From the NCBI GenBank assembly GCA_024640885.1, contig JAHEEC010000033.1, forward strand, positions 1 through 38,263: DNA of 38,263 nucleotides. Direction: 5' to 3'. Below the pieces are notes generated by a model. That model saw nothing but the letters and a program-made list of their open reading frames with translations, made no database searches and had not been told where the DNA came from. Positions 24,502 to 35,200 of this stretch are shown here, piece by piece. This stretch comes from Bacteroidota bacterium. GTDB lineage: Bacteria > Bacteroidota > Bacteroidia > Bacteroidales > GCA-2748055. A program made the translations under genes and the position numbers. The stretch's first letter is position 1, and every line of letters starts with the position of its first letter.

Positions 24502-27500
24502 TTAACTGACCGGGTAATGGGAGGGTGAAACGCCGTATTGTTTCTTGAAACTGGTACTGAAATAGCGGATATCGTTGTATCCCACCATGTAGGCTACTTC
24601 TGAGACCGTGAACTCGCCTGTTTCGATGAATTTGGCAGCTTTTTTCAGCCGCATCATCCGGATGAGTTCTACAGGCTGGTAGCCGGTGATACCCTTGATC
24701 TTCTTATAGAACAGGGTTCTGCTAATATAGACCATGGTGGCCAGCCGCTCCACATTAAACTCTGGATCGGCCAGGTGATCGTCGATCAAAGCCAGGACCT
24801 TTTCCATGAAATCCTTATCCTTGGGGGTGACCTTTACTTCACCGGGCTTCAATTCAATTTTGCTATTCAGGATCTCCCTGATCTTTTTTCTCTGGGAAAG
24901 CAGGGATTGGATATAGGACTTCAACAGCTCCGTATTGAAGGGTTTGGGCACATAAGCCTCTGCGCCGACCTGCAATCCCTCCACCTGGCTCTCTACCGAC
25001 GATTTGGAGGATAGCATGATCACCGGGATATGACAGGTACTGAATTCATCCTTCAGTTTCACGGTAAGCTCTATTCCATTCATTCCGGGCATCATCACAT
25101 CGGTGACAATCAGGTCGGGCGCCAGTTGCTGAGCCTTGTTCCACCCTTCGATCCCGTCCTTTGCAATATCCACCCTGTAGGAGGGTTCCAGGATCTTCCG
25201 GATATAAAGGCACATCTCCACATCGTCCTCAACCAGCAGAATATGGGGCTTCCTGTGATGTTCCTCCTGGTACCCGGGAAGTGATTCCAACGTGGGGGTT
25301 TCTGCCACATCACTGCTCATTTTCGGAGTGTAGCTGTACGCTTCCCGCTGTTTCACAATGGTATGGGCCGGGAAATGAGAGTTCCCGGCCAGCAGCTTCA
25401 CGATGAAGTCCGTCCCTTTTCCAGTGGTGCTCTCCACCCTGATCTCACCATGGTGCAGCTTGACATACTCCTGGGAGAGGGACAACCCGATACCTGTCCC
25501 CTCATAGGGACTCTCTCCGCCGGTATGGGAAACGAAGAACCGGTCAAAGATGAGGTCCAGTTTCTCCTTCTCAATCCCAATCCCCGAATCGCTTACCCTG
25601 ATTTTAATGCAATTTTCGGGATCAAATTCCCTGCTCACAATGATCGAAATGGTTTTATGTTCAGGTGTGAATTTAAATGCATTGGAGAGCAGGTTGAAGA
25701 TCACGATATCAAGCTTCTGGATATCCCCCCACACAACCAGGTCCTCCTCTGAATGATCGTAGATGAGGTTAAAGTTGATTTGCTTTTGATTGGCCTGGGC
25801 TTCAAAACTTTCATAGATCTGGTGCAGGAACGGGACTAACTCAATCTCCTGTATCCGCAGGGTGACCTTTTCATGCTGCAGCTTTCTGAAATCCAGGATC
25901 TGATTAACCATTCTCAACAACCTCTTTGAATTCCGGTGGGCCACTGTGAGCTGGTGCCTCACCTCCGGATTGAGATCCACCCGGGTGATCAGCCTTTCAA
26001 GTGGGCCCAGGATCAGGGTCAGCGGGGTCCTCAGCTCGTGGGATATGTTGGTAAAAAACCTGAGTTTTGATTCAGCCACCCGTTTCTCCACCTTCAGGTT
26101 GTTTTTCAGACGAATGAACCTGAGGGTGATCCTGTACCCCAGGAGAAACAGGGTCAGAAGCAGAATGGTATAGATCCCGTAGGCCAGTCCTGTTCTCCAG
26201 AAAGGGGGAAGGATGGTCACCTCAAGGGAGGATTCTGTTCCGTATTCTGAAAGGTCACTGTCCAGTCCCTTCACCCTGAAGACATAATTTCCGCTTGGAA
26301 TATTGGTAAAGGTGGCTTTATGCTCAGTGCCCACATAATTCCAGTCCTCACTGAATCCCTCCAGCTTATATTCGTAATGGTTGCTTTCGGGTGACTTGAA
26401 CGAAAGCAGGGAGAAACTGATGGAAAAATTGGATTGATTGGCTTTGAGGATGATCTTCCTGGAATAGGTGATGGAGCGGTCCAGCGGAGATGTGGCCCCC
26501 CCTGGTACCATTTCGATGTTGTTCAGCTGCAAACCGGTGAGACAGATGGAGGGGTGCAGCTCCTCTGTGCTGATCATGTCAGGCGAAATAGCATAGAACC
26601 CGTTGACGGTTCCGAAAAGGAGCTTGCCGGTTGGTGAGACCGCAGCGGTCCTTTCAGAAAAAAAGACCTCCGGCAGCCCTATCTTCTTATCGAAATTTAC
26701 CATCTCTCCGGTAAGAGGGATATACCTGGTCAATCCACTGGCAGTCCCGATCCAGATACATCCATAGAAATCCTCTGCAAGGCTGAGGATATAGTCATCC
26801 TTCAACCCGTCCTTCTCCGAAAAGTAAGCATACCTGAACTCCTCCTCCGAAGGGTTGAGGATCTCATTTACCCCGCCCCCTGAAGAAGCCAGCCACAAAT
26901 GTCCGCTTTTGTCCTCCATGATCATGATGATGTCATTGTATGAAAGACCACTTTTTTGAGTGGGATTTGAAAGGGCGTGCCGGATCTTCAGGTTATCCCG
27001 GTTCCCTTTGTAGATATCCACGTAATTGATCCCGAAAGTGGTGGCCAGCCAGAGCCTTCCATTCCGGTCCAGGTGCAGGTCCCTGATCTGATCGGTGGTG
27101 ATATCGCTGTTGGCGGTTGTATAATTGCGGAATATCCACCGGCCCTCCTCATCCCTCTCCATGAGGTTCAGTCCGCCCCCGTAAGTAGCCACCCATATGC
27201 GTCCCAGGTCATCCATGATCAGATCGTACACATTATTGTTATTCAGTGAATTCACATTATCTGCCAGTTGGTGGATATGGGTGAATGTGAGCCTGTCATA
27301 ACGGGTTGAAGCCTTGTCCAAAGACTGCTCCGAAATAAAGATCCCTGCCCCCTTGGTGGAAAGCCAGATGTGGCCTTCCCGGTCTTCCGCAATCGCATAG
27401 ACATTGTACCCGGAAAAATTGGACCCCGGATCCTCCTTAATGATATGGATGAGGTTGTAGTCCTGGTCATAAATATAGAGCTGACCGTTCTTGGTGCCTG

Positions 27501-28911
27501 CCCAGGTATTGCCCCTGGTGTCCACAAAGACAGCCCTGACCACATTCTGAAGCTTGCTTTCGGGAGAAGGAACCGGTACTATGTATTGAAATGCTTCATC
27601 CACGGTGATCATCCTGCTTAACCCGCTCCCGAACCAGCTGGTCCCGATCCATAAATTGTTCTCGCGGTCCTCCACTATGCATTCCACAACGCTCGATTGC
27701 AGGGAACGCGGATCGCCCGGATCATTGAGAGAGACAATAAAGCGATCCTCCTCCCGCTCATAGGCCTGGATCCCGATGTTCTGCCCCCCGAGCCACAACT
27801 GATTCTTGCTGTCCTCATAGATCTTGATCCGCTCATCATCGGTCAGGTTCATGAGCACCTCCGGGGTCAACCGGTAATAATGGAAACTCTCCGTAGAGGG
27901 TTCAAAACGTGTGATCCCGAACTGGTCTGTAAGCAACCAGACCTGGTCAAACCGGTCACAATGGATCTGGTGGATGATGCTCCCCGATTCCTTGCTAGTG
28001 AATACAAATTCCCGGAAACGGTCATCTTCGGGGTCATAATTCAGCAATTTGCCCCCCCCTGTACCTATCCACAGCTCATTTCCATGTGCCTGAAGGGTGG
28101 TCACTTCAATGGGTGCAGGCTGACCGGATCCCGTCAGTCCCTCATAGCTTTCAAAAATTTCATTGCCCTGGTCATACCAGATCAGTCCCTCTCCCCTGCT
28201 TCCGAACCAGATCCTGTTTCCTGCCATCTCCACATTTGAAAATGAGGTTCCGCTGAAATATTTCAGCACCTTCGGGTTCTTGCTTTCCAGTTCATCTTCA
28301 TGGATCCTGTTGAGCCCGTTATCGGTGCCGATCCAGAAATAGTGGTTTTTGTCCTGAACCACAAAGGTGACATTGTTGCTGGTGAGCAGGCTTTCATTTC
28401 CCGGGTGGTTTTCAATATGATGGATCACAAGCTCATCATCACTGCTCTTACAGGTAATGAAGATCACCCCGGCCCTGTCGGTGGAGAGGCAGACAATGCC
28501 GTTCTCCGTTTCATAGTAATCATGGGCCCTGGTCTGCACGGGGCTGTCGGTCCCGCCGGGGAAACTGATGAATTTTTCGGTGGCTGGATTGAAATACTGG
28601 AATTTGCCATCATGGGTCCCGATCCACAACCGCCCCTTCTGGTCCTCCTGGATGGAGGTGATTCGGTTTGTACCCGTGGATTCACTCTCCAGGTCATTGA
28701 ACTTATAGATTCTGAAACTGTAACCATCATACTTGTTAAGCCCGTTGAAGGTCCCCACCCAAAGGAATCCGAGCCGGTCCTGGTGAATGCAGGTCACATT
28801 GTTATGGGAGAGGGGATTCATGGAGTATACCTCCTCGAACCGGATCTCTGACTGGGCCGCCAGCCCGGCAAAAAGGAACAACAGGATTGAGGTATGTAGT
28901 GTTCTGACCAT
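24502..28911 (-). CDS. hybrid two-component system regulator (HTCC)
   Basis: This 1469-residue protein combines sensor kinase and DNA-binding regulator in one chain and typically switches on PUL genes when it binds an oligosaccharide in the periplasm. It has a signal peptide (about 1-20), two seven-bladed Reg_prop propellers (about 25-790; many blades end in LWIGT or similar), a Y_Y_Y domain (about 845-885), one transmembrane helix (about 895-918), HisKA with SHELRTP (His near 957), HATPase with N-, G1- and G2-type boxes (about 1064-1170), a receiver with VTDVMMPG (Asp near 1272) and a C-terminal AraC helix-turn-helix pair (about 1384-1460). I chose the ATG at 28911 because it starts the signal peptide and lies downstream of a -7 promoter match; the longer frame to 29064 lacks both. 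The phosphorelay residues all look intact. Confidence 0.95.
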   Translation of the reverse strand: MVRTLHTSILLFLFAGLAAQSEIRFEEVYSMNPLSHNNVTCIHQDRLGFLWVGTFNGLNKYDGYSFRIYKFNDLESESTGTNRITSIQEDQKGRLWIGTHDGKFQYFNPATEKFISFPGGTDSPVQTRAHDYYETENGIVCLSTDRAGVIFITCKSSDDELVIHHIENHPGNESLLTSNNVTFVVQDKNHYFWIGTDNGLNRIHEDELESKNPKVLKYFSGTSFSNVEMAGNRIWFGSRGEGLIWYDQGNEIFESYEGLTGSGQPAPIEVTTLQAHGNELWIGTGGGKLLNYDPEDDRFREFVFTSKESGSIIHQIHCDRFDQVWLLTDQFGITRFEPSTESFHYYRLTPEVLMNLTDDERIKIYEDSKNQLWLGGQNIGIQAYEREEDRFIVSLNDPGDPRSLQSSVVECIVEDRENNLWIGTSWFGSGLSRMITVDEAFQYIVPVPSPESKLQNVVRAVFVDTRGNTWAGTKNGQLYIYDQDYNLIHIIKEDPGSNFSGYNVYAIAEDREGHIWLSTKGAGIFISEQSLDKASTRYDRLTFTHIHQLADNVNSLNNNNVYDLIMDDLGRIWVATYGGGLNLMERDEEGRWIFRNYTTANSDITTDQIRDLHLDRNGRLWLATTFGINYVDIYKGNRDNLKIRHALSNPTQKSGLSYNDIIMIMEDKSGHLWLASSGGGVNEILNPSEEEFRYAYFSEKDGLKDDYILSLAEDFYGCIWIGTASGLTRYIPLTGEMVNFDKKIGLPEVFFSERTAAVSPTGKLLFGTVNGFYAISPDMISTEELHPSICLTGLQLNNIEMVPGGATSPLDRSITYSRKIILKANQSNFSISFSLLSFKSPESNHYEYKLEGFSEDWNYVGTEHKATFTNIPSGNYVFRVKGLDSDLSEYGTESSLEVTILPPFWRTGLAYGIYTILLLTLFLLGYRITLRFIRLKNNLKVEKRVAESKLRFFTNISHELRTPLTLILGPLERLITRVDLNPEVRHQLTVAHRNSKRLLRMVNQILDFRKLQHEKVTLRIQEIELVPFLHQIYESFEAQANQKQINFNLIYDHSEEDLVVWGDIQKLDIVIFNLLSNAFKFTPEHKTISIIVSREFDPENCIKIRVSDSGIGIEKEKLDLIFDRFFVSHTGGESPYEGTGIGLSLSQEYVKLHHGEIRVESTTGKGTDFIVKLLAGNSHFPAHTIVKQREAYSYTPKMSSDVAETPTLESLPGYQEEHHRKPHILLVEDDVEMCLYIRKILEPSYRVDIAKDGIEGWNKAQQLAPDLIVTDVMMPGMNGIELTVKLKDEFSTCHIPVIMLSSKSSVESQVEGLQVGAEAYVPKPFNTELLKSYIQSLLSQRKKIREILNSKIELKPGEVKVTPKDKDFMEKVLALIDDHLADPEFNVERLATMVYISRTLFYKKIKGITGYQPVELIRMMRLKKAAKFIETGEFTVSEVAYMVGYNDIRYFSTSFKKQYGVSPSHYPVS

Positions 28912-28957
28912 TTGTTTCGGGTCCTTGAAGACTGATTTTGTGAAAGGTTCCTCCATA

Positions 28958-28965
28958 CAAATATA
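28958..28965 (-). promoter_or_regulatory. Bacteroidota -7 element of the HTCC gene
   Basis: The - strand reads TATATTTG, an exact TAnnTTTG match. A TTGG 21 bases further upstream could be a weak -33 element. The transcript would begin near 28951, after any of the upstream in-frame start codons, which decides the start at 28911. Confidence 0.6.
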
Positions 28966-29161
28966 AGTGGTTCGATAAAATCCGATCCAATCCGGGGCTA
29001 AATATAGTTCTTTCTCATTTTTGCATCCCTTTGGCCCTCTGATTTGCAGGTGTGAAATTGTCATAAATGTGCTGCTAAATTGTTAATTCCCCAACCTTCG
29101 GATCCCATTTGAGCAGGATAATAGTAATTTGTATTCCAATTCAATCCTGAAAATTCTCTTC

Positions 29162-30760
29162 ATGAAAGAAGCCCTGATCGTATTTTTCCTGCTCCTCTCC
29201 ACGGAGATCATTTCCCAACCCTGGATCCCGGATCCCGGCAACGGGAGTTTTCAGAACCCGGTGATCCACGCGGACTACTCCGACCCGGATGTGATCCGCG
29301 TGGGCGATGATTTTTACATGGTCTCGTCCAGTTTTAACTGCATCCCGGGATTGCCTTTGCTCCATTCAAAGGACCTTGTCAACTGGAAGATCGTGAACCA
29401 CGTGTTCCACGCGATGCCTCCAGGAGATCTCTTCTCCTCCCCCCAGCACGGAAACGGTTGCTGGGCCCCTTCCCTTCGCTATCACGAGGGTACCTACTAC
29501 GTCTTCTTCGGGGATCCGGATTTCGGCATCTACATGAGCAAGACACAGGAGCCCCTTGGCACATGGGAGCCCCTGGAACTGATCCACCCGGCCAAAGGAT
29601 GGATCGATCCATGCCCCCTCTGGGATGAGGATGGGAAAGCCTACCTGGTGCATGCCTTTGCAGGGAGCCGTTCGGGACTGAAAAGCATCCTGGTGGTGCA
29701 CCGGATGAAGCCTGATGGTACCGGGCTCCTGGGGGAAGCGATCATGGTCTATGACGGTCATGAAGAGAATCCGACCATTGAGGGACCGAAATTTTATAAA
29801 AGAAACGGGTTCTATTATATCTTCGCCCCGGCCGGCGGTGTGAAACCAGGCTGGCAAACTGCACTGAGAAGCAGGGACCCCTTTGGACCCTATGAGATCA
29901 GGAGGGTGATGCAGCAGGGCTCCACTGGAATCAACGGGCCCCATCAGGGTGGATGGGTAGAGCTTGAGAGCGGGGAGTCGTGGTTCCTTCATTTCCAGGA
30001 TAAGGAGGCCTACGGGAGGGTGGTTCACCTGAACCCGGTCACATGGAAGGATGACTGGCCCGTCATCGGGACCGATCCGGATGGAGACGGGATCGGTGAA
30101 CCGGTTACCAGGCATACCAAGCCTGATGTGGGTACCGTATACCCACCTGAGGTCCCACAGACCTCGGACGAGTTTGACGGGACGGCCATGGGCCTTCAAT
30201 GGCAATGGCATGCCAATCCGGAGCAGGAATGGATGTTCATGTCGGGAAACTCAGGATTCATGCGCCTCTATTGCACCCGGCTCCCGGAGGAGCAGGCGAA
30301 CCACTGGGGCACCCCCCAACTTCTCCTTCAGAAATTTCCTGCCCCCACATTTTCGGCCATTACCATGCTCCGGTTCAATGGTCACCTGGACGGAGATAAA
30401 TCAGCATTGATGGTGATGGGAATGGATTACTCATACATTGCCATTGAACACGACAAGGGCAAATCCTATATTTCTCAAGTGGTTTGCATCGATGCTCCGC
30501 AGGGAGTGGCAGAAGTGGTGGTGGAACGCGTGGAGGCGGAATCGACAGCCATCTACCTCAAGGTAAAGGTGGAGGAGGGCGGGATCTGCACCTTCGGGTA
30601 CAGTTATGACGGGGTCGCCTTCCGGATGATGCCGCATGAATTCGTGGCAAAACCAGGGCGCTGGATCGGTGCCAAGGTGGGATTGTTTGCCTGCGGCAAC
30701 CAGAAAACCAACGACATGGGATATGCCGATTTCGACTGGTTCAGGATTCAGAATGACTAA
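29162..30760 (+). CDS. GH43 glycoside hydrolase with C-terminal beta-sandwich
   Basis: This 532-residue secreted enzyme has a signal peptide (about 1-19), a five-bladed GH43 propeller (about 30-310) and a C-terminal beta-sandwich (about 335-530; DEFDGTAMGLQWQW and IQND at the end) of the GH43_C2/DUF1349 kind. Catalytic acids are recognisable: the base Asp in SDPDV (Asp41), the pKa-tuning Asp in GWIDP (Asp149) and the acid Glu in TIEGP (Glu207). The family removes alpha-L-arabinose or beta-D-xylose from side chains; pectic arabinan or decorated pectin fits the neighbours. I took the ATG at 29162 rather than a TTG at 29129. The gene diverges from the HTCC gene, its probable activator, and runs into the esterase gene. 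Confidence 0.93.
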   Translation: MKEALIVFFLLLSTEIISQPWIPDPGNGSFQNPVIHADYSDPDVIRVGDDFYMVSSSFNCIPGLPLLHSKDLVNWKIVNHVFHAMPPGDLFSSPQHGNGCWAPSLRYHEGTYYVFFGDPDFGIYMSKTQEPLGTWEPLELIHPAKGWIDPCPLWDEDGKAYLVHAFAGSRSGLKSILVVHRMKPDGTGLLGEAIMVYDGHEENPTIEGPKFYKRNGFYYIFAPAGGVKPGWQTALRSRDPFGPYEIRRVMQQGSTGINGPHQGGWVELESGESWFLHFQDKEAYGRVVHLNPVTWKDDWPVIGTDPDGDGIGEPVTRHTKPDVGTVYPPEVPQTSDEFDGTAMGLQWQWHANPEQEWMFMSGNSGFMRLYCTRLPEEQANHWGTPQLLLQKFPAPTFSAITMLRFNGHLDGDKSALMVMGMDYSYIAIEHDKGKSYISQVVCIDAPQGVAEVVVERVEAESTAIYLKVKVEEGGICTFGYSYDGVAFRMMPHEFVAKPGRWIGAKVGLFACGNQKTNDMGYADFDWFRIQND

Positions 30761-30770
30761 TCAGAAACCA

Positions 30771-32186
30771 ATGAAAACACTGGGAAAAAGCCTCATTACT
30801 TCACTCGGGATCCTCCTGTTCCTGGGAGGGTGCAGCCCGTCCGAACAGCCCGTTATCACCCTTCATCTTGTGGGGGATTCCACCATGGCCGATAAGCCGG
30901 AACCCCGGCGGAACCCCGAGCGGGGATGGGGACAGGTACTGGCCGGCTATTTCAATGACCGGGTTATTGTCAGGAACCATGCGGTGAACGGAAGAAGCAC
31001 GAAAAGTTTCCTGGACGAGGGAAAGTGGAACAGGGTGGCCGATGAGATCGTGCCGGGCGATTATGTATTCATCCAGTTCGGGCACAACGATCAGAAGAGC
31101 CAAGACCCGTCCAGGTATGCAAATCCCTATTCCTCCTACCGGAGAAACCTTGAGAGAATGGTGGAAGAATCGAGGGAACACGGAGCTCACCCGGTGATCC
31201 TCAGTTCCATCGTGCGCAGAAAATTCAATGACCAGGGGACCCTGGAGGACACCCATGGGGCCTATCCCTTTGTGGCCAGGATGGTGGCCGAAAGCCTGGA
31301 TGTACCCTTCATTGATCTTCAACAGCAGACCGAGGACCTGGTTTCCGGGCTTGGCCCTGAGCGATCAGCCGCCCTTTACAAGATCCTTAAACCGGGGGTA
31401 AGTGAGATGTACCCCGATGGAGTGACCGACAATACCCACCTGAATGAATCGGGGGCGCTTGAGATTGCAGGAATGGTAGCAGAATCCATCCGGGAGCTGG
31501 GATTGCCCCTTGCGGGATATCTGGATTCCAAAGCGCTGTCGCCCCGCGTGCTGGTGATCCTTGGCGGACACAGTTATGATACCACCGATTTTTTCGAGAT
31601 GCTCCACTCCATAAAGGGGTTCCGTTTCGATTCCGTCTCACACCCTTTTGCACAGGGGATCCTCACTTCCGGGTACCTCCCGGCCTATGACCTCCTGCTC
31701 TATTATGACTACATGCCCGATTTGCCCCCGAAGGATTCCATCCTGTACCTGAACCTGGCCCACCTGGGCGTTCCCATGCTGTTCCTCCACCACTCCATCT
31801 GCTCCTTCCAGTCATGGGAAGGATTCGGACAACTGGTGGGCGGAAAATATGTGATCGGGGATGCTTCTTCTGATCCAGCCGGGCTCTCCGGGTACAAATA
31901 TGACCTGGAGCTCCGGGTGGAGGTGGTCGACAGGAAACACCCTGTGACCTGGGGTATGGAGGATTTCAATTTCCTCGATGAGGGCTACTCCAATATCCGG
32001 ATGGCGGAGGGTGTCACACCGCTGCTTCGGACAGATCATCCCGAATCTTCCGGGCTGGTGGGATGGACCTGTCAGTTTGACCGGACCACTTCGGTTTACC
32101 TCATGCTCGGACATGACCGGAATGCGTACAAGAATCCTTCTTTCCGGCAGCTGGTTGAGAACGCTGCCAGGTGGCTTACGGAATGA
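30771..32186 (+). CDS. CE12-type rhamnogalacturonan acetylesterase fused to ThuA-like domain
   Basis: This 471-residue lipoprotein (lipobox ending at Cys21) has two parts. Residues 27-250 are an SGNH esterase of the rhamnogalacturonan acetylesterase kind, with GDST (Ser37), FGHND (103-107) and DNTH (220-223) supplying nucleophile, oxyanion and Asp/His. Residues 258-471 form a ThuA-like domain (RVLVILGGHSYD, then HHSICSFQSW and HPVTWGM), a class I glutamine-amidotransferase-like fold of unclear role in sugar use. The first part should remove acetyl groups from pectin so the hydrolases can act. An ATG at 30753 overlaps the GH43 stop and would add six residues; the one at 30771 gives the cleaner signal. 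The fusion is uncommon in my experience. Confidence 0.88.
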   Translation: MKTLGKSLITSLGILLFLGGCSPSEQPVITLHLVGDSTMADKPEPRRNPERGWGQVLAGYFNDRVIVRNHAVNGRSTKSFLDEGKWNRVADEIVPGDYVFIQFGHNDQKSQDPSRYANPYSSYRRNLERMVEESREHGAHPVILSSIVRRKFNDQGTLEDTHGAYPFVARMVAESLDVPFIDLQQQTEDLVSGLGPERSAALYKILKPGVSEMYPDGVTDNTHLNESGALEIAGMVAESIRELGLPLAGYLDSKALSPRVLVILGGHSYDTTDFFEMLHSIKGFRFDSVSHPFAQGILTSGYLPAYDLLLYYDYMPDLPPKDSILYLNLAHLGVPMLFLHHSICSFQSWEGFGQLVGGKYVIGDASSDPAGLSGYKYDLELRVEVVDRKHPVTWGMEDFNFLDEGYSNIRMAEGVTPLLRTDHPESSGLVGWTCQFDRTTSVYLMLGHDRNAYKNPSFRQLVENAARWLTE

Positions 32187-32219
32187 GGCCGAGCGCTGCC
32201 GGGATCACCTGGGGGTCTC

Positions 32220-35200
32220 TCAGAACCTGATCATCTTCCGGGTGAACACCTGGTCACCTTTATGGCTCCGGATCACCATTCTGTAGAAGTAAACCCCTTC
32301 GCTGACGACCTCGCCCGAATCATCAGTGCCATCCCAGCTCACAAGGTGCGATCCGGAATTTTTCACACCCGATTCAAGCACCGCCAGCTTCTGGCCCACC
32401 AGGTTGTAGACCGAAAGCTCCACGTAAACGGGCTCGGGCAACACATACTGAATATGGGTCAGGTCTGAAAAGGGATTGGGGTAGTTCTGTCCAAGTATGT
32501 ATTCCGGCGAAGATGCAAAGTGCTCCTCACGTGAGGTGGTTTCCGTATCATCCCTTCCCGGGGAGCCTCCCACCTGGTGAGAAGCTCTCCAGTTCTGCGG
32601 ACCGTTCTGGTCACCCACCGGGTTAAATTCTACGGGTACAAGGGAATATCCAAATCCATCAGCCATTTCAGGCCAGGGGGGATTGTTGTCAAAAAGCATC
32701 ATAGACACGGTATCCCCATCAGGGTTTCCGAGCCGGATCCGCTCTCCCCCGTTATTCAGGTTCCCCGAGTACTCACCCACAGGCAGGAATCCATACCTTT
32801 CAAAGAAGTTCATTTCGTCCGATGCCACAACCACAAAACCTCCTGGGGTTAACACACTCCCGGCCCGGAAAGTATAATCCACTCCTTCGACAAAACTCAA
32901 ACCCTGCAGCTCCATGGTGGATATACCGGTGTTCTTCAATTCTATGAATTCAAACTTGCTGTTGTCTGCAGTATCCCCGTCAAGCGGGTGATAATGGATC
33001 TCAGTGATCATGATGTCTCGGTAATCCTCAGGAAAGGTAAAAAAGCTGCCGGTCAATGCACTCCAATTCCCATCAAGGAAGGTCCGCGCCAGGATGTGGC
33101 TTGACCGCTCCAGGGGCAGCGGTTCTGAAAAGAGCAGTGCATCCCCTGCCGGCGGCACCGATCCTGCCTCCTCCGCATCCCAGTTTGCAGGATCGACCCC
33201 GCTGGTTGTATAGTAAATGATCCCTTCCGGGGAGGTCATGGAGAGCATATCCCCTTTCACCACATCGTCCACCCCAATGGGCTCCCCGTTGATCAGGAAA
33301 ACAGGGGCGTCAGCAGCGGGATAGAGTCCGGATGCCCTGAGCTGATTGAGAAAAGCTGCAGTACGGTTCGGAAAATAGGTATTCAGCATAAAGGCCTGCT
33401 GTGGAAGCCAGTAGTCTTCATAAGTATATAGGTCAAAAGGGCCAAATGCCTGGTAGGGATGAACATCCCGCCGGTAATCCCCCCACCTGGCAGATTCCAC
33501 AGGGATGGCCGGTTCAACCTGGTACATCCTCTCCATCCATCTCCCGGCAGCAGATTGGGGGGTAAGCAGTCCGTCACCGAAACAATAGAGCCGCACCCGG
33601 TCGGCAAACAGCCTGAGGAACTGGTCATTTTCCCTTAATTGTTGAAAAATGCGGCTGGGACATTGGTCGTTGTTCTCTCCCAGCACATTTTCAGAAACTG
33701 TTTTCAGGATATGTTCCTCATCCCAGCACAGGAATTTAAATCCGGTTCCGGGATTGACCCGGTTTCTCATGACCGCCCAGTTGTGATGATCCCAGTCGGT
33801 GTTGCCCCCGTAAAAATTGATCAACATGTAATCGGCCAGGTTTGTCACATCCACCATGGCTTCCAGTAGCGGGTTCCGGGCTCCGTCGGGGTTCTTCCCC
33901 TGGATCAGCTGGTAGGAATCGTTGTCGGCAAGCCCTGCATTTGCCATGGTCACTGTCCTGTTCCAGGCATCGATCTCCCCGTTTGCCACATCCTGGTAAT
34001 CCTTGATCACATCGAATTCTTCCGGTGCCCCTTCCATGTATGACGAGGCAAAGTCAGCGTCCATGCGCTCCGAGGGAGCGTACACGCCCCAGTAAATGCC
34101 ATTGATGAAAAGGTGCACATACTCGGAATGACTGGATGGGTGGCCCATGGCCCGCTGGGTATCCTTGCTCCAGATATCCCTCAGGTACTGGGCCCGCACC
34201 CGCTCGTCGTTGCTGTGATGGATCCATGAATTTCCGAAGCCTGCCCTCAGGATCAATGAATTAAAGCTGGTCTCCGCTTCCTCTCCGAACAGGGGGAACT
34301 CCAGTTTTGAAGCCCCGTATTCGCTCTTGAACAACAGGCGGAAAGAGTGCTTCGGAGATTTTTCAGGTCGCCTTGAATGCCCTCCCTGCAGCTGGACCCC
34401 GCAATTGACCTGGAAGGAGCCCGAACCCGTCCCGTTAAAGTATTCAATGGAAGCCGGCCGTTCCCAGCCCTTCCCCAATCCATCCTCGGTCCGGCTGATG
34501 GGCGCACCCGTATGGATATAGATTCCCCCTGAATCGGGATCCGTCGAAAATGAAAAGAAGTTGCTGATATCACTGACCAGCGACATGACGGGGAGGCTTT
34601 TCAGCCCCTCAATCACCGTGGTTGCAAAATCAGGATCATCAAGCATCTCCGGGTCCATCTCATAATCCGCGATGGCGGTCCCCGATATGGCTGTATAGGG
34701 CCCCCACAGTGCAGGATATCCTTCCGGATTGTTGGGTTGCCTGATCACATCATCCAGGAAGATATAGGATTGTGTGGCCACCTGGCCCGGCTGCTGACCA
34801 TCCTTTTCCAGGATTGCCCTCACGATGATGGTGGAATCGATGGAAATGGGTGATGCATAGAGTGAGCCGGAACCGATTCCGGGTGTGGTACCATCGGTGG
34901 TATACCAGATGTCTGCACCGGGGAACTCCGAGCTAATCTCAAGATCAAAGGGACCCTCATAATATCCGTGTCCCGCGGAAAAAACCGGGGAGGGTAGCAC
35001 GGCACCTTCCTGGAAATTCACCTCGCCAGGGGTGGGCACCGTAAAAGGCACGAAGATGCCATTTATAAATCCATAGGATTGGCCTGCTTGCTGCGCAGGG
35101 TAGGATGGATCAAACCGGGTGACCGCATTACCGGTGGCATCAGTAAGTGCCAGGTACTCCCCTGAACCGCTCAACTTAAAGCTGGTGTGCAGTTCGCTCC

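Noticed and set aside
28912-29064. Upstream extension of the HTCC protein (51 residues)
   Set aside because: It would place the start before the likely transcription start and bury the signal peptide.
29105-29135. TAATTTG near the GH43 start as a -7 element
   Set aside because: It is one base short of TAnnTTTG, and the nearest TTTG is too close to serve as -33.
29366-30211. Long open frame on the - strand (281 codons)
   Set aside because: It lies fully inside the GH43 gene on the opposite strand, and its translation has no domain, signal or low-complexity sense. GC-rich third positions create such shadows throughout this window.
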